Below, piece after piece: positions 17,016 to 24,338 of a stretch of 64,000 bases of DNA (position 1 is the first letter of the stretch; each line of letters begins with the position of its first letter). The notes beneath the pieces were generated by a model. That model saw only the letters and a list, made by a program, of their open reading frames with translations. It made no database searches and had not been told where the DNA came from. The position numbers and the translations under genes were made by a program. The DNA is from Mycolicibacterium neoaurum (GTDB lineage Bacteria; Actinomycetota; Actinomycetes; Mycobacteriales; Mycobacteriaceae): assembly GCF_036946495.1 (NCBI RefSeq), contig NZ_JAQIIX010000002.1, forward strand, positions 3,968,001 through 4,032,000, in the 5' to 3' direction.

Positions 17016-17511
17016 GAAGCCGGCCGGGCCCAAACGGGAGGAGCAGGCGCGGGACGTGTGCCTTCGCCTGCTCACCGTGCGGGCCCGTACCCGGGCGGAG
17101 TTGGAAACCGCGCTGACCAAACGCGGCTACCCTGATGATGTCAGCGCCCGGGTGCTTGACCGACTGGTCGAGGTGGGATTACTCGACGACGCGGCGTTTG
17201 CCGAGGAGTGGGTCCGCAGCCGTCGAGCCAATTCGGGAAAAGGTAAGCGCGCGTTGGCCGCCGAGTTGCGTACCAAAGGCGTTGATGCCGAATTGATCGC
17301 CGAGACTCTCGACAGCGTCGACGCGGGGGAGTGGCGGGTCCAAGCTGAGCGCCTGGTCGCAGACAAGTTGCGTCGGGAACGTCTCGATGACGAGCTCAAG
17401 GTGACCCGCAGATTGGTCGCAATGCTGGCTCGTCGCGGATACAACCAGGGCATGGCCTATGACGTGGTCAGCACACAGCTCGCGCAGGAACGCGAGCGCA
17501 GGGCGGTTTAG
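16981..17511 (+). CDS. recX: RecA regulatory protein RecX
   Basis: A 176-residue RecX that binds RecA filaments and limits strand exchange and coprotease activity. It consists of three-helix repeats, with recognisable segments LTVRARTRAELETAL, GLLDDAAFAEEWVRSR and LARRGYNQGMAYDVV. The start ATGATG at 16981/16984 lies within the 3' end of recA, so translation is coupled and regulated with it, as in other mycobacteria. The stop overlaps by three bases with the convergent hydrolase gene. Confidence 0.93.
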   Translation: MMTFCPPPSTSEKPAGPKREEQARDVCLRLLTVRARTRAELETALTKRGYPDDVSARVLDRLVEVGLLDDAAFAEEWVRSRRANSGKGKRALAAELRTKGVDAELIAETLDSVDAGEWRVQAERLVADKLRRERLDDELKVTRRLVAMLARRGYNQGMAYDVVSTQLAQERERRAV

Positions 17512-18065
17512 ATCACGTCGAGCACCTGCGGCAGCGTTGTCACGCCGTCGGAGCCGAGGAAATGCCCGGCTCCCGGCACCACGACGGCGGTGCAGCCCAG
17601 CGACGAGGCAAGGCGATCGGTGTGTCCGATCGGGACGTAATCGTCTGCGTCGGAACGGAAGAGCGTCAACCGGTCGATACGTTCTGCCAGCCCGTCCACC
17701 GGGCATCCACCGTTGATGTAGTCATCGAGGTTCGGCAGTGCCGGGCACGGATCGACAAAACCGGCAACCAGGACCAGGGCGCCGACTCGCCATGGCGTGC
17801 GAAGTGCGGCCAAATATCGCAGCACAGTGAGACATCCGAGGCTGTGGCCCACCACGACGGTCTCCTCGTCCGGGACACCCACGGCGTCCCGCACGGTGCG
17901 CAACCACGGTCCGGGCTCGGGCGCCTGTGGAGTGGGCATGGCCGGTACCGCGGTGGCGATGCCGCGGGTATCGAGCTCCTCGGCCAGCCAGCCGAACCAA
18001 TGATCCTGCGGCGTTGCCGAATATCCGTGGATGATTACGGCACGCCGTGCGGTTGTCGATGTCAT
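17508..18065 (-). CDS. RBBP9/YdeN-family serine hydrolase
   Basis: A 185-residue compact alpha/beta hydrolase. The N-terminal IIHGYSATPQDHWFGWL motif with conserved histidine and tryptophan is typical of RBBP9/YdeN proteins. The nucleophile motif is GHSLGC, the acid is in SDADDYVP and the histidine in PGAGHFLG. The family contains small serine hydrolases of uncertain substrate. The gene is divergent from a MerR regulator, and a 16-bp palindrome lies between the two, so MerR control is plausible. It converges on recX with a 3-base overlap (TAA at 17508-17510). Confidence 0.84.
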   Translation of the reverse strand: MTSTTARRAVIIHGYSATPQDHWFGWLAEELDTRGIATAVPAMPTPQAPEPGPWLRTVRDAVGVPDEETVVVGHSLGCLTVLRYLAALRTPWRVGALVLVAGFVDPCPALPNLDDYINGGCPVDGLAERIDRLTLFRSDADDYVPIGHTDRLASSLGCTAVVVPGAGHFLGSDGVTTLPQVLDVI

Positions 18066-18082
18066 GCACCCGACGCTAGAGC

Positions 18083-18098
18083 TTCACGCCAGCGTGAA
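18083..18098. promoter_or_regulatory. MerR-type operator palindrome
   Basis: A perfect inverted repeat TTCACGC-CA-GCGTGAA between the hydrolase and merR genes. It is 18 bases upstream of the hydrolase start and 30 bases upstream of the chosen merR GTG start. Position and symmetry suit a shared operator for the divergent pair. Confidence 0.65.
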
Positions 18099-18127
18099 TG
18101 TCAACACCGAGTCCGGAGTTCACCGAC

Positions 18128-18607
18128 GTGCTGATCGGTGAGCTGGCCGCAGCGGCCGGTGTCAGCACCCGCGCGCTACGTCACTACGAGGACCGGGGAC
18201 TGCTGGTCCCCGGCCGGACGGCCAATGGTTACCGACGGTACCGTCGCCGGGACGTCACGCGCGTGCTGCAGATCCAGCTGATGATCGGCGCCGGACTCGG
18301 CACGTCGACCATTCGGCAGTACCTCGACTGTGCCCGCACCGATGAGCGAGGGACATACCTGCACATGTGTCCCGACCTGCGGGCCGCTCTCGACGAGGTG
18401 GCGGGCCGTCTCGACGAGCGTCAGGCCCAGATCGACGAGACCCGGTTCCGGTTGAAGGTGTTGGCCGCGGGAGCGGCTGCCTCAGATCAAGAAACCGCCG
18501 TCGACGTTCAAATTGATACCGGTGATGTAGCCGGAGTCGGGGGCGGCCAAAAAAGCCACGGCGGCGGCGACATCGCCGGTCTGCCCGTAATGGCCGACAG
18601 CCAGTAG
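18128..18607 (+). CDS. MerR-family transcriptional regulator
   Basis: A 159-residue regulator with the MerR winged helix at its N-terminus (IGELAAAAGVSTRALRHYEDRG, then GYRRYRRRDV) and an effector/dimerisation helix around LDEVAGRLDERQAQI. No cysteine cluster typical of metal-sensing members is visible, so a small-molecule or redox effector is more likely. The GTG at 18128 is preferred to an ATG at 18098 because GGAG lies about 9 bases upstream and because the ATG overlaps the operator palindrome. The last 40 or so residues are antisense to the convergent SDR gene and have an unusual Asp/Gly composition. Confidence 0.78.
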   Translation: MLIGELAAAAGVSTRALRHYEDRGLLVPGRTANGYRRYRRRDVTRVLQIQLMIGAGLGTSTIRQYLDCARTDERGTYLHMCPDLRAALDEVAGRLDERQAQIDETRFRLKVLAAGAAASDQETAVDVQIDTGDVAGVGGGQKSHGGGDIAGLPVMADSQ

Positions 18608-19240
18608 CGGGGTCATCTGGTCGGCGAGCGGGCCCTCGGCGGGATTCATATCGGTCGCGATCGGTCCGGGTTGGATGTTGTTGACGGTAATACCGCGCGG
18701 ACCGAGTTCGCGGGCCAGCCCGCGGGTGAACCCCGCAACCGCCGCCTTGGACAACGCATACACCGAAAAGGCCGGTACCGGAACGCGCTCGGCGTTCACA
18801 CTGCCAATATTGATGATGCGCCCGCCCGTGCCGAGGTGCGGTACTGCGGCCTTGGTGGCCACGAAAACGCCGCGCACGTTGATGCTCATGATGCGGTCGA
18901 ATTCCTCGAGGTCGAAGTCCTCGATGAGTGCGCCGGAGGCGACGCCGGCGTTGTTGACCAGGATGTCCAGCCCGCCGAGTTCTGCCACGGCGGTCTCGAC
19001 CGAGGTGGTGACGGCTTGCGCGTCGGCGGAGTCGGCCTGGATGGATACCACCTTGGCGCCCGCGGTGGTCAGTTCGTCGACCAGCTGTTCTGCCGGGGTC
19101 GGCGAGGAGTTGTAGGTGAAGGCGACCGACGCACCGTCGGCGACCAGGCGGCGCACGATCTGGGCGCCGATACCGCGCGAGGCACCGGTCACCAATGCGC
19201 GGCGCCCTGCCAGTGGTGCGTGACGTGTGTTATCGGTCAT
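18482..19240 (-). CDS. SDR-family oxidoreductase
   Basis: A 252-residue classical short-chain dehydrogenase/reductase. The TGASRGIG loop, the NNAG motif and the catalytic Ser with YALSK are all present, and the ending YITGINLNVDGGFLI is typical of 3-oxoacyl-ACP-reductase-like members. The arginine after the first glycine motif (TGASRG) and the absence of an acidic residue at the end of the second strand suggest NADP preference. The 3' 126 bases overlap the convergent merR frame. Upstream lie two overlapping palindromes that look like a TetR-type operator. The substrate is unknown. Confidence 0.83.
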   Translation of the reverse strand: MTDNTRHAPLAGRRALVTGASRGIGAQIVRRLVADGASVAFTYNSSPTPAEQLVDELTTAGAKVVSIQADSADAQAVTTSVETAVAELGGLDILVNNAGVASGALIEDFDLEEFDRIMSINVRGVFVATKAAVPHLGTGGRIINIGSVNAERVPVPAFSVYALSKAAVAGFTRGLARELGPRGITVNNIQPGPIATDMNPAEGPLADQMTPLLAVGHYGQTGDVAAAVAFLAAPDSGYITGINLNVDGGFLI

Positions 19241-19261
19241 GACGTCCTCCGAGAGCTGGAA

Positions 19262-19284
19262 CGGTTCGTGCGAACCGATCGGTT
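19262..19284. promoter_or_regulatory. Overlapping palindromes upstream of the SDR gene
   Basis: CGGTTCG-TG-CGAACCG (19262-19277) and AACCGATCGGTT (19273-19284) are both perfect and share bases. Three alternating half-sites therefore lie within 23 bases, starting 22 bases upstream of the SDR start. This is the shape of an operator for a TetR-like dimer pair. No TetR gene is adjacent. Confidence 0.55.
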
Positions 19285-19355
19285 GTTGACCCTGTTGAGA
19301 TAACAGTGCACGCCGTGCTTCATTCCCGGGACCGATTCAGCCCGGCCGAACGTGG

Positions 19356-19802
19356 CTACTGCAGCCCGCGTTCCAGCGCGGTCAGCAAGCGCAGCGTCGC
19401 GGGAAGATCGTGGTGATCGTCGACGGCGCCGCCGATGGCCTCACCGATGACGGAGGCCCAGACGGCGCGGATGCGGGTGAGATCTTCGGCAGCCAGTTGT
19501 GTTGTGCGAAGCAGGAATTGGCGATTATCGGCGGGATCCGGGGATCGTTCGACCAGGCCCTTGCGTTCCAGGTCGCGCAGCGCCCGGCTCAGGTTGCTGC
19601 GTTGCAGGTCTGTTCCGGCGGCGACCGCGCTGGGGCCGATGCCGGGGTGGTGGTCGATATAGCGCAGCACCGTCACCTCCGTCGTGGAGAGGTCGAGTAC
19701 GGACGGATCAGCCATGGTGCGGGCCCGGATCGCGCGGGACACCGCCATCAGGAGGTCGGCCAGGTCGGCGAGCTGCTCGGTGTGAGCGGATCGAGCTTGC
19801 AT
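19356..19802 (-). CDS. MarR-family transcriptional regulator
   Basis: A 148-residue winged-helix regulator. The recognition region is PGIGPSAVAAGTDLQRSNLSRALRDL, quoted to identify it, followed by the wing ERSPDPADNRQFLLR. ATG 19802 is chosen because AGGGTGA lies about six bases upstream. A GTG at 19811 would add three residues. It is divergent from an MFS exporter gene, with a 26-bp palindrome between them. This is the usual arrangement for a repressor that releases its own promoter and a drug-efflux gene when it binds the exported compound. Confidence 0.85.
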   Translation of the reverse strand: MQARSAHTEQLADLADLLMAVSRAIRARTMADPSVLDLSTTEVTVLRYIDHHPGIGPSAVAAGTDLQRSNLSRALRDLERKGLVERSPDPADNRQFLLRTTQLAAEDLTRIRAVWASVIGEAIGGAVDDHHDLPATLRLLTALERGLQ

Positions 19803-19817
19803 GATCGTCACCCTACC

Positions 19818-19843
19818 TGATAGTTATAGATATATAACTATCA
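19818..19843. promoter_or_regulatory. MarR operator between marR and MFS gene
   Basis: TGATAGTTAT-AGATAT-ATAACTATCA, a perfect 10-bp inverted repeat with a 6-base spacer in an AT-rich island. It lies 16 bases from the marR start and 27 from the MFS start, so a bound dimer would block both promoters. Confidence 0.75.
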
Positions 19844-19869
19844 TCTGATAATCAATTTGGAGCCGCTGC

Positions 19870-21096
19870 ATGACCACCTCTGTCGACACCCCGCACACAG
19901 ACGCGGCACCGCGAATCACCGTCGGCCTCCTTGTCACCCTTGCGCTGTTGTCGGCGGTGGCCCCGTTCGCCACCGACCTCTACCTGCCCGCCTTCCCCGA
20001 GATGGTCGACGATCTGCATACCTCGCCGACCACCGTCCAGCTGACCCTGACCACGTTCCTGATCGGCCTGGCGCTGGGGCAGTTGATCTTCGGCCCACTC
20101 TCCGATCGTTATGGGCGGGTGAAGCCGCTGTGGATCGGTGCCGCGATCTGTGTGGGTGCCAGTGCGGTCGCGGTGTTCGCCCCCACCATCGAGGTGCTCA
20201 TCGCCGCCCGGCTGGCGCAGGGCCTGACGGGTGCGGCGGGCATGGTGATCGGCCGCGCCATCATCTCCGACCTGGCCACCGGCCGTGCCGCTGCCCGGGC
20301 TTTCAGCCTGATGATGATCGTCGGGGGCGTCGCTCCGATCATCGCTCCGCTGGCCGGCGGCTTCCTCGTCGGTCCGTTGGGTTGGCGCGGCGCGTTGGCG
20401 ATCATCCTGGTGCTGGTCGCCCTGATGCTCATCACCGCGCTCATCGTCATCCGCGAGACGCACACCGAGCAGCGTCGCGCCGCGCTGCGCGCCGAGAAGG
20501 TCGCCGCGGGCTCGCCATTGCGTCAATTGCTCGGACGTCGCTATATCGGCAACGTTGTCGCGTTCGGCTTCGCCTTCGCGGTGCTGATGGCCTATATCTC
20601 GGCCTCACCGTTCGTCTACCAGACGATGATGGGCCTCAGTGCGGCCCAGTACGGTGCGGTGTTCGGGGTCAACGCCCTCGGCCTGCTGCTGGTGAGCGCG
20701 CTGAGCGCCCGGTTGTCGGCCCGCACCGAACCGCACGTCCTGGCCACCGCCGGACTGGCGGTCATCACCGTCGCCAGCGCCGCCGTGCTGGCGCTGGCCT
20801 GTACCGATCTCGCGGCAGGCTGGCTGGCGCTCCCACTGTTCGCCGCTGATGCCGGCATGGGTCTGATCTTCGGCACCACCACCGCGCTGGCACTGTCGGC
20901 AGCGCCGCGGGCAGCAGGTAGCGCCTCGGCGGTATTGGGCGCCACGCAGTTCCTGCTGGCCGCCGCCGTCTCACCCCTGGTGAGTCTGGCCGGTGAACAC
21001 ACCGCGGGCCCGCTGGGCCTCGTGATGGTGTGCTGCTCGGCGATCGCCAGCGCCGGTCTGGCGCTGGCCCGCAATCACACTCCCGGACCGTCCTGA
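19870..21096 (+). CDS. Bcr/CflA-family multidrug MFS transporter
   Basis: A 408-residue 12-helix major-facilitator exporter of the drug:H+ antiporter Bcr/CflA type. The signatures are PFATDLYLPAFPEM in helix 1 and the loop GPLSDRYGRVKPL between helices 2 and 3. The motif RLAQGLTGAAGMVIGRAI is typical of helix 4-5. GGAG lies about 9 bases before the ATG. Divergent from the MarR gene with a shared palindrome, so probably induced by its own substrates. The 3' end overlaps the convergent glutamate permease gene by 22 bases. Confidence 0.88.
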   Translation: MTTSVDTPHTDAAPRITVGLLVTLALLSAVAPFATDLYLPAFPEMVDDLHTSPTTVQLTLTTFLIGLALGQLIFGPLSDRYGRVKPLWIGAAICVGASAVAVFAPTIEVLIAARLAQGLTGAAGMVIGRAIISDLATGRAAARAFSLMMIVGGVAPIIAPLAGGFLVGPLGWRGALAIILVLVALMLITALIVIRETHTEQRRAALRAEKVAAGSPLRQLLGRRYIGNVVAFGFAFAVLMAYISASPFVYQTMMGLSAAQYGAVFGVNALGLLLVSALSARLSARTEPHVLATAGLAVITVASAAVLALACTDLAAGWLALPLFAADAGMGLIFGTTTALALSAAPRAAGSASAVLGATQFLLAAAVSPLVSLAGEHTAGPLGLVMVCCSAIASAGLALARNHTPGPS

Positions 21097-21944
21097 TCCA
21101 ACGGCTTGGCGGCCAACGGTTGCGGGCCCTTCTTGGACCGCCGCAGCCTGGCCTCGAGTCGCGTGGCAAACGAGGAGAGGGCGAAGTTCAGTCCGATCAT
21201 CAGCACGGCGATGACCATCAGTGCCGGGATGTAGTTGCTGTAGGCGGAACCGACGCTCTGGGCCTGGCGCACCATCTCCACGAACGTGATCTGATAGCCG
21301 ATCGCGGTGTCCTTGAGCACGACGACCATCTGCGACACCAGGACCGGAAGCATCGAGGTGATGGCCTGGGGGAGCTGCACACTGGACATGGTCTGCGTCC
21401 ACGTCATCCCCAGGGCCGAGGCGGCCTCGGCCTGGCCGCGGGGCAGCGCGTGCACACCGGTGCGCACGATCTCGGCGATCACGGCCGCGTTGTACAACGT
21501 CAGACCGGTGATCACCCCCGCCAGCGCCAGGTACTCCGAGGCGAACACGCCGTACATCGCGAACAGCGCGTAGGAGAACAACATCATGATCAGCACCGGG
21601 ACCGCGCGGAAGAACTCCACGAACACGCCGCAGCCCCAGCTGATGGCACGCACCGGTGAGAGCCGGCCGATTCCGAGCAGGCAGCCCAGCACCAGGGCCA
21701 ACACGATCGACACCGCGGCGGCGGTCAGCGTGCCCTCGATACCGGGAAGCACATAGGTCGTCCAGAGATCGGCGGTGAAGAACGGCTGCCACTTGGCGGC
21801 ATCGAACTGCCCGGCGTCGGCGAATTTCCACGCCACCCAGCCCAGGATCGCGGCGAACACGATGACCGTCAGCACGGCCAGGATCAGGTTGATGACCCGT
21901 GCCCGGGGGCCGGGCGCGTCGAACAACACTGACGAACCGGTCAT
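21075..21944 (-). CDS. gluD: Glutamate-type ABC transporter permease
   Basis: A 289-residue HisM-type amino-acid permease with an N-terminal helix and a five-helix core. The EAA loop is visible as GQAEAASALGMTWTQTM with the LPQAI motif after it. The start at ATG 21944 follows GGAGAG by 8 bases. Last gene of a four-gene gluABCD operon that imports glutamate or a related amino acid. The C-terminus is basic (RLEARLRRSKKG). The 61-base gap to gluC holds two direct repeats. Confidence 0.85.
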   Translation of the reverse strand: MTGSSVLFDAPGPRARVINLILAVLTVIVFAAILGWVAWKFADAGQFDAAKWQPFFTADLWTTYVLPGIEGTLTAAAVSIVLALVLGCLLGIGRLSPVRAISWGCGVFVEFFRAVPVLIMMLFSYALFAMYGVFASEYLALAGVITGLTLYNAAVIAEIVRTGVHALPRGQAEAASALGMTWTQTMSSVQLPQAITSMLPVLVSQMVVVLKDTAIGYQITFVEMVRQAQSVGSAYSNYIPALMVIAVLMIGLNFALSSFATRLEARLRRSKKGPQPLAAKPLDQDGPGV

Positions 21945-21955
21945 CAGTGCTCTCC

Positions 21956-22005
21956 GTTCTTCGCTCGAGCGCTCACGCGTTGTCTGTTCTTCGCGCAAGC
22001 GCTCA
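21956..22005. repeat. Two 20-bp direct repeats between gluC and gluD
   Basis: GTTCTTCGCTCGAGCGCTCA (21956-21975) and GTTCTTCGCGCAAGCGCTCA (21986-22005) differ at two positions and lie 30 bases apart. Each contains an imperfect AGCGCT palindrome. The element fills almost the whole intercistronic gap. Confidence 0.7.
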
Positions 22006-22686
22006 TCACCGCAACACCGCCCAGCGCTTACCCAGCCAACCGAACAGCAAGCCCATCGGCAGGGTCAGGATGACGAACCCGATGGCGAAGATGCCACCGA
22101 CCACCAGTAGTGCCGAGGTGTTCTCCACCATCTCCTTCATCAGCAGGGCCGCCTCGGCCACACCGATCGCCGAGGCGATGGTGGTGTTCTTGGTCAGCGC
22201 GATCAGCACCGAACCAAGCGGGATGATGACCGCTCGAAAAGCCTGTGGCAGCAAGATGATCCGGAGATTCTGCGAGAAGGTCAGGCCGAGCGAGCGCGCC
22301 GCCTCGGCCTGACCCATCGGCACGGTGTTCACCCCGGAGCGGATGGCCTCACACACGAACGCCGCGGTGTAGACCGTCAGCCCGAGCACCGCCAGGCGGA
22401 AGTTGCTGTCCACGATCGACGTCGGCGACGTCGGGTCGGTCAGCGTGATGTGCAGCGTGTTGGCCAGGCCCAGCGAGCAGAACACCAGGATGAGGGTCAG
22501 CGGGGTGTTGCGCACCACGTTGACGTAAGTGGTGCCCACCGCCCGCATCACCGGTACCGGTGAGAGCCGCATCGCAGCCAGCACGGTGCCCAGCACCAGC
22601 GCGCCTATCCCCGCATACACGGTCAGCTCGATGGTGACCAGGAACGCGGCGAAGATCCGGTCCTGGTACTCGCTGAAAACTTCCAC
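22006..22686 (-). CDS. gluC: Glutamate-type ABC transporter permease
   Basis: A 226-residue HisM/GlnP-type membrane permease with about five helices. The conserved loop is GQAEAARSLGLTFSQNLRII, which docks the ATPase. It starts with GTG 22686, 13 bases after the gluB stop. With GluD it forms the heterodimeric membrane pore of the glutamate importer. In Corynebacterium the equivalent gluABCD operon also lies beside recX, which supports the naming here. Confidence 0.86.
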   Translation of the reverse strand: MEVFSEYQDRIFAAFLVTIELTVYAGIGALVLGTVLAAMRLSPVPVMRAVGTTYVNVVRNTPLTLILVFCSLGLANTLHITLTDPTSPTSIVDSNFRLAVLGLTVYTAAFVCEAIRSGVNTVPMGQAEAARSLGLTFSQNLRIILLPQAFRAVIIPLGSVLIALTKNTTIASAIGVAEAALLMKEMVENTSALLVVGGIFAIGFVILTLPMGLLFGWLGKRWAVLR

Positions 22687-22699
22687 CCGGTGCGATCCG

Positions 22700-23512
22700 C
22701 TACTTCGTGACGGCGGGCGGCTGGGGTGTGGCGATACCGGCGGGGCCCAAGTTCTTCTCGAACGCCGCGGCCCACTTGCCCTCGGTCTCCATCTTGGTGA
22801 TGGCGTCGTTGATCTTGGTCTGCAGTTCGGTGTCGTCCTTCTTCAACCCGATACCGTAGTTCTCCTCGGAGAACGGTTCGCCGACCAGCTTGAAGGTGCC
22901 GGGCTGCTGCGCGGCGTACCCGGCCAGGATCACCTCATCGGTGGTCACCGCATCGATCGCACCGCTCTTGAGGGCCTCGACACAGGCCGAGTAGGTGTCG
23001 TATTGCTGCAGCTGGACCCCGGGGTATTTGTCCTTGATGCGCTGGGCCGGGGTCGAGCCGGTGACCGAGCACAGCTTCTTGTTGTTCTCCAGTGACTCGG
23101 CGCCGACGATGTCGGAGTTGTCGGCCCGCACCAACAGGCTCTGGCCAGTGACCAGGTAGGGGCCGGCGAAGCTGACCTTCTCCTTGCGCGCGTCGGTGAT
23201 CGAGTAGGTGGCGGCGATGAAGTCGACCTGTCCGTTCTGGATCAGCGTCTCGCGCTGACCGGACGGGGCTTCCTTCCACTCGATCTGATCGGGGGTGTAG
23301 CCGAGCTGTTCGGCGACATAGGTCGCCACGTCGACGTCGAACCCGCTCATCGACCCGTCGGGGTTCTTCAGCCCGAGTCCCGGCTGGTCGAACTTGGTAC
23401 CGATGACCACCTTGTTCTCGTCACCGCCCGATCCGCCACCACAGGCGGCCAGCGTCAGCGGCAATGCCGCGGCCAGTACGGCGGCAGCGGCCACCCGAAT
23501 TCGAAATGACAT
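22700..23512 (-). CDS. gluB: Glutamate-binding lipoprotein of ABC transporter
   Basis: A 270-residue family-3 extracellular solute-binding protein. The N-terminal signal peptide ends in the lipobox LTLAAC, so the mature protein is a lipid-anchored lipoprotein. The Gly/Ser linker GGGSGG follows. The ligand-binding signature GFDVDVATYVAEQLGY and the segment VDFIAATYSITDARKEKVSFA are typical of glutamate/aspartate binding proteins. The start ATG 23512 has GGAG upstream. It lies between gluA and gluC in the operon. Confidence 0.88.
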   Translation of the reverse strand: MSFRIRVAAAAVLAAALPLTLAACGGGSGGDENKVVIGTKFDQPGLGLKNPDGSMSGFDVDVATYVAEQLGYTPDQIEWKEAPSGQRETLIQNGQVDFIAATYSITDARKEKVSFAGPYLVTGQSLLVRADNSDIVGAESLENNKKLCSVTGSTPAQRIKDKYPGVQLQQYDTYSACVEALKSGAIDAVTTDEVILAGYAAQQPGTFKLVGEPFSEENYGIGLKKDDTELQTKINDAITKMETEGKWAAAFEKNLGPAGIATPQPPAVTK

Positions 23513-23528
23513 CACGTGCTCCTTCGAT

Positions 23529-24281
23529 TCAGTGATTGAGAATCTTGCCGAGGAAGTCCTTGGCACGGTCGGATTTCGGATTGCCGAAGAACTCCTCCGG
23601 CTCGGCGTCCTCCACGATCGCGCCGTCGGCCATGAAGATCACCCGCTGTGACGCGCGCCGCGCAAAGCCCATCTCGTGGGTGACGACCAGCATCGTCATC
23701 CCCTCGGTGGCCAGGTCGGTCATGACGGCCAGCACCTCGTTGATCATCTCGGGGTCCAGCGCGCTGGTGGGCTCGTCGAACAGCATCACCTTCGGGTTCA
23801 TCGCCAACGACCTGGCGATGGCGACCCGCTGCTGCTGCCCGCCGGAGAGCTGCGCGGGGTACTTGTCGGCCTGGTTGGCGATACCGACCCGATCCAGCAG
23901 TTTCATGCCCTCGGCACGCGCGGCGTCCTTGGCGATCTTGCGCACCTTGATCGGCGCCAGCATGACGTTCTCGATGATCGTCTTGTGGGCGAACAGGTTG
24001 AACGACTGGAACACCATGCCGACATCGGAGCGTAGCTGCGCCAGTTTGCGGCCCTCCGCGGGCAGCACCTCACCGTCGATGGTGATGGTGCCCGCGTCGA
24101 TCGGCTCCAGCCGATTGATGGTGCGGCACAAGGTGGATTTGCCCGAACCCGACGGGCCGAGCACCACGACGACCTGACCGCGCGGGACGTCGAGATTGAT
24201 GTCCTTGAGCACGTGGAGATCGCCGAAATGCTTGTCGACAGCCTGCATCGAGATCATCGGGACCGAAGCCGCGGTGGTCAT
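23529..24281 (-). CDS. gluA: Glutamate ABC transporter ATPase
   Basis: A 250-residue ABC ATPase energising amino-acid import. Walker A is GPSGSGKST, the signature is LSGGQQQRVAIARSL, Walker B is VMLFDEPTSALDPE, and the switch histidine is in VVTHEMGFA. The start ATG 24281 lies 57 bases from the divergent miaB start. First gene of gluABCD, with 16 bases to gluB. Assignment to polar amino acids, probably glutamate, follows from the strong resemblance to GlnQ/GluA proteins and operon content. Confidence 0.9.
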   Translation of the reverse strand: MTTAASVPMISMQAVDKHFGDLHVLKDINLDVPRGQVVVVLGPSGSGKSTLCRTINRLEPIDAGTITIDGEVLPAEGRKLAQLRSDVGMVFQSFNLFAHKTIIENVMLAPIKVRKIAKDAARAEGMKLLDRVGIANQADKYPAQLSGGQQQRVAIARSLAMNPKVMLFDEPTSALDPEMINEVLAVMTDLATEGMTMLVVTHEMGFARRASQRVIFMADGAIVEDAEPEEFFGNPKSDRAKDFLGKILNH

Positions 24282-24338
24282 GGGCTTTGACCCTACCCAG
24301 GGAACGCTCAGGATGGGCGGTATCGACACCCCCGTAAC

